Shown here one piece after another: positions 10,951 through 23,161 of a DNA stretch of 64,000 nt. The position numbers and the translations under genes were made by a program. Numbering within the stretch: position 1 is the first letter of the stretch; each line of letters opens with the position of its first letter. The notes under the pieces were generated by a model. That model searched no databases. It had not been told where the DNA came from and saw only the letters and a program-made list of their open reading frames with translations. Source of the stretch: Chamaecyparis obtusa. Taxonomy: Eukaryota > Streptophyta > Pinopsida > Cupressales > Cupressaceae. The stretch covers positions 152,001-216,000 of the forward strand of contig BSBK01006033.1 in assembly GCA_027943335.1 (NCBI GenBank), in the 5' to 3' direction.

Positions 10951-11137
10951 AGGGACCTAGCTCAACTGGTGAGAGCTTCTTGTGGTAAAGCACGAGGTCA
11001 TGAGGTCTACTCTCTCCCCAACCCATGTGGTACTAAAGGATGTGTTGCACTAGTGTCATCGACCATATTAAAAAGTTTACTCGACACACTGCAATTTATA
11101 GAGGGTGTTATACCCGATTCCTACTTTGTAAAAAAAT
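10951..11137 (+). mobile_element. Candidate tRNA-derived SINE
   Basis: Starts with a tRNA-like head. A polymerase III A box, TAGCTCAACTGG, is at 10958-10969. A B-box-like segment, TGAGGTCTACTCTC, is at 11001-11014, about 30 bases on, which is normal SINE spacing. The body then runs to a TTTGTAAAAAAA tail at about 11137. No cloverleaf can be completed, so it is not a tRNA gene. No clear target duplication is seen, so the ends are approximate. Confidence 0.5.
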
Positions 11138-11690
11138 ATTATTTTATAAATTTAATAAGATAAATAATTATGAATTAAATTAATAATAACTTTGAACTAT
11201 TATTTGTAATTTCATAAAAAGATAAATAATTAAAATAAATTTTAAATCTACTTAAAACTAATCATAAGAAGAAGAATAAAGCTAGTTTTTTTTAACTTAG
11301 ATAAAAATAGAAGATAAAATACCCTAGTAAAAGAAGATAATATTAAAAGATATTTGTAATAATAAAAGATACATTTTTTCTTTTATACATATGTTTTTAA
11401 TTTTTTATTATAAAATATTTTTTAAATTAATATAAATTTTATGGTTGAGATTAATTATATAGTTTGCATCCTTCCCTTCAATTATAAACCATTGATTTCA
11501 AAAAGTGATTTGTTCTAATGGAAAAAGTCGTGTTGTAGGCACCTAAATGGTGTTGAATTCAAATCTTCTTCAATACAAACAATAAAGTAGGTTGTTCACT
11601 TCATATAGAGAATGTCTTCCACATAAATATATGCATTTTTCTTTAAAAGAAATCAAGATATATTAGTTTAATTTGTTTTCTCATACAAAT
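11138..11690. other. AT-rich intergenic sequence
   Basis: Nothing recognised. Confidence 0.5.
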
Positions 11691-11851
11691 CTCATTGGGC
11701 TATTGTGATCTTAGAGTTGTATCAAGATACATATAACAGTAATGCTTTTTTGGTTCAAATCTCATTGGGCTTTTGTGATCTTAGAGTTGTATCAAGATAC
11801 ATATAGGAGTAATGCTTTTTTGGTTCAAATCTCATTAGGTGATTATGATGG
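11691..11851 (+). repeat. 70-bp tandem duplication, two full copies and a partial third
   Basis: 11691-11760 and 11761-11830 are near-identical, both starting CTCATTGGGC and ending GGTTCAAAT. They differ at only a few bases. A third copy starts CTCATTAGGT at 11831 and soon diverges. Confidence 0.9.
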
Positions 11852-12604
11852 CAGGGTTGTTCCTTCGTTGATCCAATCCATTGTTCTCTTGAAGTTTGAA
11901 TCTCAAAATTGATAATTGGGAATGAGATCCCCCATTGTGACCTCATCAAATCGTTGCATCAATTCATCGAAGGGCATGTAATAGGCCTATCATATTAGCA
12001 TCGATGAACATCATCCATCATGGTCGCACCAAATAAAAAAATTAATAACGTTATAAAATTATTTGTGTATAAAATTATTTTAATTTAATTGATAGCTATA
12101 AAATTCACCATAAGGATTAAAAATAAACTTGACTATGATATTTAAAATTTAGAATATTTATTTGTGAATTTTTGAGTTTTTAATATATTAATTTTTTTAT
12201 AAAAAAAACTAGACTTTGTTATTCTAGTCTTAATTTTCTATTAGAAACAGTGATAATTAAATTAAGTATTGATTGAAGAAGTTTTGCATTACCTTCATAC
12301 ATACATTATGTAATAGGCAACATCAATTTTCATTCATTAAGGAATCTTAAAAAATATTCAAATTGCAAACTAGATTAAAATCACTTAAATCTACCTCTCA
12401 TGTTATTAAATTTTTGAGATGAAAGAAACATATACCTTGGGGTTCAAGATCATGGACTAATCCACACATGCTACATTGATAAGACCAGAAGAACATTCAT
12501 GCAATTGATGAGCATCTTTGAACCTAAGATAAGTGCAAAATTGATAGAATGTTGCACCTGTGCTCCACTTGCAGCCAAACTCATTGTCAAGATATGATTA
12601 ATAA
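11852..12604. other. AT-rich intergenic sequence
   Basis: No coding potential or repeat structure recognised. Confidence 0.5.
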
Positions 12605-13395
12605 ATAGAAAATTATTATATTATAGAGAGCGGGGGAGTGAATCAATAATCCATGATTCCAAATACCTTAAAAACTTTTCTCTGATTAACTTGGTGTCAG
12701 CTTGGTTAAACATAATTCACTATTTACTGACAACAGTAAATAAACTTTGACAATAAGTAAATCATTCACATAAATCATTCATCACATGTAACACTAGTAT
12801 TTAACATGGAAACCCAACTTTGGGAAAAACCACTATGGGAATTGTCACCCACTAAGAAAATACTCTTCTGAAGTATGCCTGATTAAGAGCTAATCTGGTT
12901 AAAGATTACAATACACATTGTTAGGTGTGACCTGATCAAGGGATTTACCTCAGATCTGTTAGGATCTTCACCCTATTAGGAGTGGCATGGTAAAAGTACT
13001 TTGAACACTCTTTAGAATGTTACCTTTTGCAGGGATTTTACAATAAGACTGTTAAGTCCACTCTATTAAGAGATTTCTCTATTATAAATGCTAATAAGCA
13101 ACAGTAAATATATTGACTTGTAAACTTGCAACTATCTTTACATAACCAGATCTTTTGTGTGCTCTTATATCTTCACTTCAATTCTTTACTTTACATTGGC
13201 TTCAACACTTTATCAGATCCTGCTTCCTAACTCAGAATCTCTTTGTTCCTTCTTCACTACATCAGTCGGTGACTCTTCAACTCTTCAATTTGCCAGCCAT
13301 TTGCTTATAAAAATTCATCCTTTATATAGATATTTTTTGTCGCTTAATCTCCTCTATTACATTTTACTTTAATCAATCACATCCATCCAATTCAT
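12605..13395 (-). repeat. Probable truncated or solo copia-type LTR
   Basis: Its left part (GAGAGCGGGGGAGTGAATCA near 12626 and then CCTTAAAAACTTTTC) resembles the start of the LTR at 13724. The middle has the same alternation of gains such as CACCCTATTAGGAGTGGC and AGTCCACTCTATTAAGAG. It therefore looks like a relative of the outer element's LTR, in the same orientation. No partner LTR, primer site or target duplication is identified, so the ends are approximate. Confidence 0.5.
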
Positions 13396-13401
13396 TATTG
13401 A

Positions 13402-13723
13402 TGCAGGAGCATCCTGGGGTAGTTGGCAATCTTGCATATTGGAGTGTTTTGACCTTAGTGTTGGAGAACTCAGTTGTAGTGTTGATCGAGGGGCTTGGTC
13501 GCTGAAGGGACTCGATCATTATTTCTTGATTTTAGTGTTGACCAAGGGGCTTGGTCTCTAAAGGGACTAGGTCACTGAAGGAGCTTGGAAAATCTTCCAG
13601 TGCTCGACAAAACCTATGTTCGGCAATGCCTGGCTTGATCGGTAGTTTTACCGACACTTGGCAGTTTGGCTTGCCGAATGGAGTTCTTGTGGATTTGATC
13701 GGCCAACTTGATGCATTTAATGT
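13402..13723 (+). repeat. LTR fragment related to element 2
   Basis: Starts TGATGCAGGAGCATCCT and follows the element 2 LTR (7696 onward) with many substitutions, through GGCCAACTTGATGCATTTAAT. It stops where the outer element's LTR begins at 13724. The continuation is not found at the outer element's right end, so a rearrangement or deletion has removed it. Confidence 0.7.
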
Positions 13724-14869
13724 TTTTGGAATTATGGAAAGGTGTGTACTGAGAGGGGAGGGGTGAATTAGTACCCTTAAAACTTTTCAAACTAATCCTT
13801 GTAAACATTAACTTCAATAACCAACTGTGTAGATTGCACACCATACATTCAATACCATAACTGAAATGTAAGTGCATGTAAGTAAATCAATAAAACATTC
13901 ATGAAACTTCAATACACATGACACATGTATTTTGGTATCGCAAAAACCCCTATTAGAAGGTAAAAACTGCGGTGGGGATGGAACCCACAAAGCTTCACTT
14001 CTGCATAAATAAAGTTGTCGGTTAAGGCTTACAAAGATTGATCACTTCTGGTGATCTTACCCGTTTAGGAGTAATAATAAGATCAACCTGATCTACCTGG
14101 TTAAAGGATTTTAACAACACAATACATGTGTGCACTTGGTTAAGATATTTTATGAAGAACGGTTAAGTCCACTCTGTTAGGAGATTTTGAGTCCACTACA
14201 ATTGTTAGAGAGTAACAGTGATATATGACCTGAAAGAAATACAAATCAAATTGTTGATATCAGATCCTTTAAGTATAATAAAGATATCACCTTTTTGTGA
14301 TGAGTATGTCCTTCTAAACTACTCGATAGCCTTATATCTATTCTGATAAATTGAATGCTTTTGTCATAATCCTTTAGTCAAAACCCTGTCTGATCTTCAA
14401 ATGTCCTTGAGTGCAGCTACTTCTTGATGATACATGTCAAAATTGCATCCTTACAAATTTTATATCAAATTGATCTTGACCTAATTAGGGTCTTACATTA
14501 TCTTAGAAAACCTAAGATCAATAGTTCATATGATTACCCTAGATCATCATTACATAGAAATCGTCATTCATTAAATGATTACATCTGCAATAAATATTCA
14601 CCTCGATCTTGGTAAACCATTTTCTTGCTCTACAAAAAGTTGTGCACCTTGAATTATGTGTCATTCCAAACTTTTATGTAAACTCTGGATTACTCGATAA
14701 ATGTTGTCTCTCGGTCTCGGTGTTCACTAGCACTCGGTAATCATGTGTACTCGGTAACCTCTTTGATCGGTGACTACTACATATTGATAACTGACTAAAC
14801 TATCTTCCTATGTTTACCGACTGTATAAATGAATACTAATGAACACACTTAATCCATTTAGGAGTAACA
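13724..14869 (-). repeat. 3' LTR of element 3
   Basis: Matches 48467 onward: GGAATTATGGAAAGGTGTGT at the left and ATGAATACTAATGAACA near the right. The TG terminus has mutated to TT at 13724. The CA end at 14869 abuts the purine tract. Confidence 0.82.
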
Positions 14870-14881
14870 TTCTCCCCCTTT
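14870..14881 (-). other. Polypurine tract of element 3
   Basis: Minus-strand AAAGGGGGAGAA immediately before the 3' LTR. Confidence 0.8.
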
Positions 14882-14979
14882 GGCATTAGTATCAAAAACT
14901 TATATGTATGCCGACTACAAAATTTTGAATTCTCAAAAATTTCACAAAACCAAAAAATGTGTAAACTTAGTGACTCCCC

Positions 14980-17311
14980 CTATGAACATGCTCTTGATAC
15001 ATATACATATGTTTCCCCCTTTTTTGAAAATAATAAAAAAGAATATACTGACAATTTTTCAAAAGTCTTAGGATGGGTTTTCTTAAGATTATCCATAAGT
15101 TTCTCCAATTCTTCCTTTAGATTTTCTAGAGCCAATTGCTCTAAGTTCACTTGAGCATGCATATCAAAAATGTTCTCGGTGACAGAAATATCAGGGGTGG
15201 TAATCAATTTCTTTGTTTGTGTCACATGCTTTTGCATCACTTCCAGATGCGGTAGTAAATCAGCCTGTAGCTTGGTTACCTCTTCTCTAATTCGGTCATC
15301 TTCCTTTCTCAACTCAAGTCTTAACCATTGTATGTGTTTAACTTTGGAATAATGCACTTGGAATGCATGTTGCTTAGTTGTAAGATGAGTAGCACTATCT
15401 TTTAGATCAACATCTAATTTGCTTATCTTTTCACTAACCTTGGTAGTGAAGTGATCTAAAGTGCATAATTATTTTAGAATTGTAAGAACTTTATCAATAA
15501 TGCTTTCTAATTTAGTTACAACTTCTGAAAGTTGTACCATGTTCACTACCACTGCTTGGTTGATCTTTTCAATTAACTTATGTTGAATCTTTTATTCATT
15601 TGTCTCTTCAATCATTTGCTCAGCGTCAGTAGTCGGGATATTGATTATTTCTGTGAGTAGTGCAAGTTGATCAATAATAGGGGCAGATTCATCAATAGTT
15701 ACATATGGAGAAACTTGCATTAGGATCTCCTTGCATCCTCTAGCACCTTTGTTTTCTTATTTTCTTGTCTTAGCTTTTCCTGTGTTGCCTTTTGGGTACA
15801 TAGCTCTCCACATTTCCTGAGAACTTCAGGGTCAAGTGTCCTTGGGTCACATGCGGGTATTTCTATGATTTCATCAAGTGTGATCAGACCCTTAGTTCCT
15901 CGCTTCCTCTTCTTCTTCTTCTCTTGCACACTAGATGATGGAGATTGTGCAATAGAAAGTTGAGCCTTGTGCTCAAGATCTACCTATGGTGGCTTGGTGG
16001 ATTTTATTTCTTTCTTCTTTTTCCTGGTAACTAATTCTGCAATCTACGGTGCAGGGGCTTGTGACCTTGTGTCGGTGGTAGAAGTGCCTACCATTGACTC
16101 TATTTGTACTTGCACATTTTTTGTCATTTCAGTGGTCTCTTTACATGTTTCATCACCCTTTTCTTCATTTTTATCTGTTACCTTCTTGGGTGGAGTGTTC
16201 TCATTTTGAGTTTTAGTAGCTATCTTAATAGCTTGTACCAGTATAGGCAGATTACCTAGTACCATTTCTCAAGCTACCTCGGTTGCTTGTTCTTCACCAA
16301 GGTTCTTGGTAGCACCGGTGATCATTTCATCTGCTTTAGCCTCATCATCGGGGTCTCCATTTATTATGTCTTCTATTAGTATTTGTTCATCCCCTAGAGT
16401 ATTCAGCATCTCTAGAATTCCTTCCATCACATTGTCAACAACAGTTATGAATTCTTCTTCATTGGTTTCTTCATCGGGATACTTAATTAGTATCTGAGAT
16501 GTGAATAGTCTCATCATCAACATTGATAGGCTCTTTTGTTTATATGCTCAGTTGATGATCCTCAGTATTGATTTGCTCAGTTGGACTGAGGAGTTTAGTC
16601 CATATGTTCCTACTCTCATCATCTACCTCTTGCAATTTTCCTTATAGAATCTTGAATGCTCTAGCCTTCATAAAGAATTTATTTGCATATTGTTTTAAAT
16701 CTTCATCTATTTGAGCAACATAATAGTCAGATCTTACCAAAATGAGTGACCTTTCTCTCATCCTTTTCTCACTTGTAAGCGCATAGGTCCATCTAGCAGA
16801 AACTTTATCGTACAGTTCTTTAGGTATGATGCTAGAGAACTCAACTAGAACTATTTTGAAGGTGATCATCATGCTTATTATTGCTTCCTCAAGATTATCC
16901 TTCTCCTCGGTACTTAGATGAGGATACCTTTTAATTTTAGGAGTACCAAGATTTCCAGTAGTTTTTATTCTTTCTACTACCTCATCAATGGTCTGAGGTT
17001 ATTTATTCACCACAACTCAAAATTATTCCATGTCCTCATCTAAATCTTTATCATCCTTTGATCTAATAAGTTTTCTTCTCCGCTTTGGTTCTGGTATCTT
17101 GGTGGTGGCCTTTGATTTTATCTTCTGATATGTATGAGTCAGTGTGGGCCTTGTTTTCTTTACAACACCTTTCTTCAAAGGTGGTGAACTAGTAGTTTCC
17201 GACCTAGTACTAGTTTGGGTTGAGGTATCAACATGTTTACCTTTACCTTTATCAACCTTAGGTGGCTCTTCTTGTTCATGTTCCTCAAACTCAGTGGCCT
17301 CTTCATCTATG
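14980..17311 (-). pseudogene. Unknown ORF of element 3, C-terminal part
   Basis: Continuation of the reading frame at 32409-33723, separated from it by the gypsy insertion at 17312. Visible parts are a charged, Lys/Arg-rich, Thr-rich linker (17023-17311), a segment at 16642-16872 with IPKELYDKVSARWTYAL, acidic stretches (16269-16523) and a C-terminal coiled coil (14980-15357; LRKEDDRIREEVTKLQADL). Two frame changes (between 16642 and 16523, and between 15720 and 15357) and several stops break it. It ends about 100 bases before the purine tract, so it is the last ORF of the element. I do not recognise the family. An accessory or envelope-position protein is possible only by position. Confidence 0.6.
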
Positions 17312-18487
17312 TGTGTGTGTGAAAATTGTACCTGATCTGTAGACACAACACTCAGTAAAACATTAGAGGTTAGCTATAATCGAAATCGTGCAAAATTGAA
17401 AGCTATCTAACCAAGTGATTTACTGCCTTCTAATAGGTGCGAGATTGTGTTCTCAGATTGTAATCGAGATCAGTGACCTAAACGACACCTAAATGAAGGA
17501 TTTGAATGCAATTCTAGATATGGAATAAATGCAGTTAATCTATTTTTTTGATATTTTCTATGCAATAAGAATGAATGAAAAACTGATATGAAATTATGCT
17601 AATATGAAATTGATATGCTATGCTAATCTAACAATGATATGAAATATGAATGCAAAAATAAGATTGATCTCACAAAGATGTTGATTCGCAAGAGCTTTGA
17701 TTCTTCAATTCCAATTCTCCAGCGTGATTGTGCAAAATATGAGATGATTTGTGAAGAGCTAAAGCCTTAATTTATAGAAATCCAGGGCTTTGGAGGTGCA
17801 TGGGAAAAAGCCATAAATCACTCAAATAACTCAGCTTGATTTTTGAGTTATTTTTAAATAAAAGATAATTAACTCACAAAAACATGCAAAAGCTAAGTTT
17901 TAACTCAAAATAGAGTTTAGCTTTAATTGATAATTGATAGTTGTCTGCTTTTATGATTGTGCATGTTTTATTTATGAATTAATTTAATAATAAAGTGATT
18001 TATTTCCAACTTAACTACTTTTAAAAATAAAATAATTGATTTATGGGTTAATCAATTATTTAATCAAACTTTTATTAAAAACTATATTATTAAATAATGA
18101 CAACTTGCTTTAATTAATTAAATAAGAATTTAATCAATTATTCATATCATATTAGATTTATTGTCAAAATTAAATAATACAATAGATATAATTAAATTTA
18201 ATTACACAATTAAGTGGCAAATATTAAATCTAATTAATTAAATATGAAAATATTCAATTAATCAAACTTTAGGATAAATGTGATTTATTGCCAAATAATT
18301 ATAAAATTAAAGATAATTAAGATAATAAGGAATATTACTAGGAATATTCCCCGATGCAAAATTTAAGATAATCAATTAGATTTGATGATGTTTAGATGTG
18401 CCTTAGATTAGGACTTTGATGTCGATTTCATATGATTTGATGATATAGGAGGTTAATGAACTTATAGCCCATTTTTAGGGTATTACA
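17312..18487 (-). repeat. 3' LTR of element 4
   Basis: Begins (plus-strand view) with (TG)5 then AAAATTGTACC and ends GGTATTACA. Near-identical to 31228-32403. Confidence 0.95.
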
Positions 18488-18501
18488 TTTTGCCCCTCTT
18501 T
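18488..18501 (-). other. Polypurine tract of element 4
   Basis: Minus-strand AAAGAGGGGCAAAA just before the 3' LTR; almost the same as the tract of element 6. Confidence 0.88.
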
Positions 18502-20550
18502 GAATTATTGTGTGAAGCGCAGTGGTTCAAAGATAGTCTGTGTTTGATAGAGATATGAAACTGATTCAAAAGATAAACCGATCTCAAGATAGAAACCAAT
18601 TGAGAGATATTGAGATAGGAGGTCCTGAATGACCAGAGATAATGTTTACTATAGCAGCAATGAACCGATGATTGCAAAAAAGTGTCAAAATGCCTGATTC
18701 TGAACTTTAGGATTGATAAGAAGTGAGTGACCCGTTCTAGACTCGATTGTCTTAGCAGAACTAGCAGGTATCACATCTGAACCCTTCAGTTGCCGAAGAA
18801 CCAAGGAAAGAACACTATGATCTAATGGTTGCAAAAACTGATACAGATTACAAGATTAAGAGAATACCAGATTGATATGGATCGATGAATCTGATATGCC
18901 CCAAGTGATGATAGATTTGCCTCGAGTGATGAGGACTTTTGATGAATCAGTAACTAGATGTGATTGTTTGTCTTGATTACTGATGAAAGATATTGATAGA
19001 TTTGATCGATAGAATTTGATTTACAGACTTTGAATGATATGCAATACCATGCCCCCTTCGGGATTAAAATTGAAATCTGACAAGAAAAGTCAGCGTTATA
19101 GTTTAGAAGCATGTTAATTGATTTGAGAAGTGGTTATATACGTCCGAGAATGCATTCTACATCATTTGGAAGGTCCTGGAGACCATATTTGACTAGGTTT
19201 GACCATGAGTTGACCATGGTTGACCAAGTTGAAATTTTGATAGTTTCATGAAAGATAATCAGTTGAGTTGAATACTGGATTTCTGCTATGATCAAAGGTC
19301 GAATATGCAAGCAGTTAATAATATGAATGATCTCAGATTTTGATTTTGATCCCGAAAAAGGATTCTACTTGCTACTTCGTTGGAGGAACCTTCGTGTGAG
19401 ATTCAGCTCTTGTTAGATTTGAAGAATTGATATGAAGAATTGTTTAAGCTTTGAAGTTTGTTTAGCCATTGTGAGATCATGCAAACATGCAAAATGCAAT
19501 GAGACATGCAAAATGAAATGCAACCTAAGACCTAGGACCTAGTCACTGATCATATGTCGATTTGTTATCATCATTGAACTTTTAGGTAATTGGATAAATC
19601 AATACAATGCCCACTAACCATGAAACCATAGACATATGAATATCAATTTGTATGCGCAAGAATCAATACAACACCCACTGGTCTAACAACCATGGACATA
19701 TGAATATTGATTTTATTTGCTGAATGTCAGATTAGATATAAGCACCAAGGCACAAACGCCAGGATGACCTGAATATCATGTCCATTTTGATATAGCAATT
19801 TGCGTTTAACATACACATCAAATAGTCAAAAGATCATTCTAAATCCAGTGTGAATTACCCGTAGTGACCCTTTATCATTCACATCCTTAGGCAAGATTGC
19901 GTTCCACAGTAGGAGAAAGAACTTACTCAAAAAGATAATAGTTAGATCAAACTTCCTTGAATTTTTTGGGTATCAATGGTCGAGGTACGCATGGCCATCC
20001 AATTCGAGATAGAGGCTCTTACAGTCGGACACCATTTCAATCCAAAATTTTCAAAGCTGTTAGATTTTCACATACAAGCAGAAGATCAAGAAAAGATTAT
20101 GCCCCCAGTCATCACTCTCTAAATCCTATAAAGGACATCATCGAAGAGCTCGAAGGGACACAATATGCAAAAATCTCAATGCGGATCAGTAAGCATACAA
20201 GGAGATAAAAGCATGTAAAAAGCATAGATTGTTTTCAGTTGAGTTTTGATGTTTGATTGTTGTTGATGCAAAATCCTTTCTGGAGACGAGACAGACTGAC
20301 TGACTCAACTTGAAGCTTTAAAGGACTCTGAGTGGATATGACACGTCTAAGATACATTGGAGGCCATAGGATATGACATTGATTGCCCCCAAGTTTGAAC
20401 ATTGATAGGATACAGACGCTTGAGCTGATTGGTGTACAGATCGACTTATTGAAACCAGGATATGCAGAAACAAACCGGGAGATATGTACAAACTAAAGCA
20501 AGACTGAAAGCTGGGAAAGACCAAGATTGTGCTGATAGATGGAGCATTTG
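18502..20550 (-). other. 3' non-coding region of element 4
   Basis: About 2 kb between the post-integrase motif region and the purine tract. The longest plus-strand (antisense) ORF is 83 codons at 19957-20208, Arg/Ser/His-rich and unrecognised. Tat elements often carry antisense extra ORFs in this position, but none is convincing here. Confidence 0.6.
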
Positions 20551-20839
20551 GAACAAGTGGCACCTGTTTGCCAAGTTTTCACCATCTTGGTAGAGATTCT
20601 ATTTTTGCTACCAAGGCGCCTGTTTCCAGGTTTTCACCAAGGCACTTTTTTTTCTTTTTCATTTTTTTTTGTATTTTTCATTTTTTCAATTTTTTTTTTT
20701 TTTGTACTTTGATATTTTTTATTTTTTTTGTGAATCATCAAGGCGCCTATTGCTAGGTTTTCACCAAGATGTTCATTTTTTCAGGACTTCTTCTAATTTT
20801 TAAGATTTTTTTCAGGACATTTACCAAGCACTGAATGCC
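20551..20839 (-). repeat. Repeated post-integrase motif of element 4
   Basis: Three diverged copies at about 20552-20590, 20603-20646 and 20727-20770. In sense orientation they read GGTGAAAACCTGGAAACAGG-type followed by a GCCTTGGTAGC-like end. Copies are separated by A-rich runs. The same motif follows the integrase of element 6 at 40471-40590. Confidence 0.75.
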
Positions 20840-21955
20840 TTAGGCATAGAATTTCTTCAGATGGAGAACGTTGATTGGTTCTCAGAGCTGTTCTCCTTCA
20901 GTGGTTGAGAGTTGATAGGCACCAGAGCCAAAAGTAGCAGTGATAACAAAGGGACCCAACCAATTGGGTTCGAACTTCCCCTTGCGTTCTCGATGTGATT
21001 GATTTTTAGGATTTTCTCTCAACACTAGATCGCCAACCTGAAATTCTCTATGTCTGACTTTCTTGTTGTAGCCTCTAGACATTCTCTTTTGATATACTCT
21101 GAGATGATCATATGCTGCTTGTCTGCGCTCATCTAGTAGTTCAAGTTCTTGTAACCTCGACACTCTGTAGTCATCATCAGTGACAAGTCCATGCATTTTG
21201 ATTCTGAGTGATGGGATTTCAACCTCAATAGGCAGTAGCGCTTCAGACCCATAAACTAAAGCGAAAGGTGTAGCCCCTGTAGGCATTCTGATACTAGTTC
21301 TGTATGCCCAGAGAGCTGGATTGATCATCAGATGCCAGTCTCTTCCTATTTTATTCACTGTTCTGTGCAAGATCTTCAGGAGATTTTTGTTTGAAGCCTC
21401 AGCTTGTCCATTCCCTTGAGGATAGTAGATAGATGACCAATGTTGAGTAATTTTGAACTTGGCACATAAGTCATCTAGGTCCTTGTTTTTGAATTGTCCC
21501 CCGTTATCTGTGATTATAGAGTGAGGGATCCCATATCTGCAAATGATGTAGTTCAAAATGAACATAGAGATCTGTTTCCCCGTTGCTTGTGTTAGAGGAA
21601 CTGCTTCTACCCATTTTGTAAAATAATCTGTAGCTGTGATTATATGGGTATGTCCATTAGAAGAGTGCGGATGGATAGCACCTATGAGATCAAATGCCCA
21701 TTGTTGAAAAGGCCATTGTGTAGTAAAGGGAATCAGATCTCTCCCTGGAGCATGAATCAAGTTGCCATGTACTTGACACTGTTGACAATTTTTAGCAAAT
21801 TTAATAGCTTCTTTTTCCATTTCAGGCCAATAATACCCAGCCCTAATAAGTTTTCGAGCTAACGTTAACCCATTCGAGTGTGACCCACATATACCCTCGT
21901 GGACTTCCTCTAATGCACGTTGAGACTCTTCCCGTTCTAAACATCTAAGCAGTGT
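20840..21955 (-). pseudogene. Gypsy integrase (element 4)
   Basis: Inserts the cDNA copy into host DNA. The N-terminal zinc-binding HHCC is seen as HEGICGSH (about 21880) and CQQC (about 21775). The catalytic DDE appears as FDLIGAI, TDNGGQF and GNGQAEASNKN. The C-terminal part has FQVGDLVLRENPKN and KFEPNWLGPFVI, without a chromodomain. The frame is continuous from RNase H, but in-frame TGA codons lie upstream near 21967 and at 20879-20881, close to the natural TAA at 20840-20842. Both look like CGA to TGA changes. The core domain itself is uninterrupted. Confidence 0.92.
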
Positions 21956-22024
21956 ACCATCTAGACCTCATTTGTACAGATCATTACCAATGATGACATA
22001 TCGGGATGCGGATCAGATAAGGTT

Positions 22025-23131
22025 TCATTTCTCAAAATGGTTAAAGGAGTCAGGGATGATTTGGTCGTGGAGATAGGAGAACAAATTTTTGTAGCGAGAT
22101 GAGTCATAACCTACAACAGTGCAGATCATGTGGGTTTCAGGGGAGTCATATGCAGGATAGGATAGGGCTTCCACCAGGAACTCGTAGCGTAGTTCATGTT
22201 CAGGCTGTTGTAAAAGAGTAGATAATGTTGCCATTGCATCAGCAGCCTTATTCTCCGTTCTGGGTATTTGCTCAAATGTGATAGAGATGAAGTATTTCTT
22301 TAAATCATCGACCATTCTCTTGTAAGGAATGAGCTTTTCATCTTTGGTTTGGTACACATCATTGACCTGGTGGATGACCAGTTGTGAGTCTCCATGAATG
22401 TGCATCTCTGTAACTCTCCACTGTATTGCCATTTTCATACCATTGAGAAGTGCCTCATATTCAGCAATATTGTTTGTGCAAGGAAACTTTAATCTGAATG
22501 CTTTGGGTATCGAGTATCCTTGAGGAGTAATGAACAATATGCCTGCTCCGGATCCATTCTGTGTGTAGGAGCCATCAAAGAATAACTGCCATGCTCTAGA
22601 AGAGAGGTGCATGATAGAGGAATCAGGAAATTCCATTTGCATGGGTGTATCATCAAACAGTGGTGCTTCAGCTAATTGATCAGCGATGACTTGTCCTTTG
22701 ATTGCTTTTCTTTCAACATATTCAATGTCAAATTCGCTCAAGAGCATGACCCATTTAGCTAGTCTACCTGTGAGGGCAGCCTTGCTTAGGAGATATTTCA
22801 GTGGATCAATTTTAGCTACCAAATGAGTGGTATGAGCTAACATGTAGTGTCTCAATTTCTGTGATGCAAAGATCACAGCGAGACATGCCTTCTCTATCAT
22901 TGAGTAGTTCTTCTCATAGGCCACTAAAGTTCGGCTGATATAGTAGATGACTCTTTCTTTCTTGTTCTCATCATGCTGTGCTAGCAATGCCCCCAGTGAT
23001 GTATCTGTTGCGGAGACATATAATATTAATGGCTTCCCATGAATAGGAGGCATCAATATAGGTGGATTTGATAGATACTTCTTGATATGTTTAAAGTTGT
23101 TCTCACATTCTTCATTCCATGCAAAGGTCAC
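22025..23131 (-). pseudogene. RNase H and second archaeal-type RNase H (element 4)
   Basis: First half is the usual gypsy RNase H after RT: FAWNEECENNF, LILYVSATDTSLGALLAQ, VIYYISRTL and YSMIEKACLAVIFA. The second half, from about residue 185, is a separate RNase H of the archaeal/plant kind: LFFDGSYTQNGSGAGI, NNIAEYEALLNGM, IHGDSQLVI and ENKAADAMATLS, with Asp, Glu and Asp catalytic positions kept. Having both is a mark of the Tat lineage. Stops flank it: TAG near 23161, and TGA at 22025-22027 and near 22012. Confidence 0.92.
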
Positions 23132-23161
23132 ACCTTTATGTAATGTTTTTGTAAAAGGCTA

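Noticed and set aside
10951..11025. tRNA gene
   Set aside because: A and B boxes are present but no acceptor stem or cloverleaf can be formed; a SINE head is the better reading.
20529..20756. Phe-rich ORF
   Set aside because: T-rich runs between copies of the post-integrase motif on the antisense strand.
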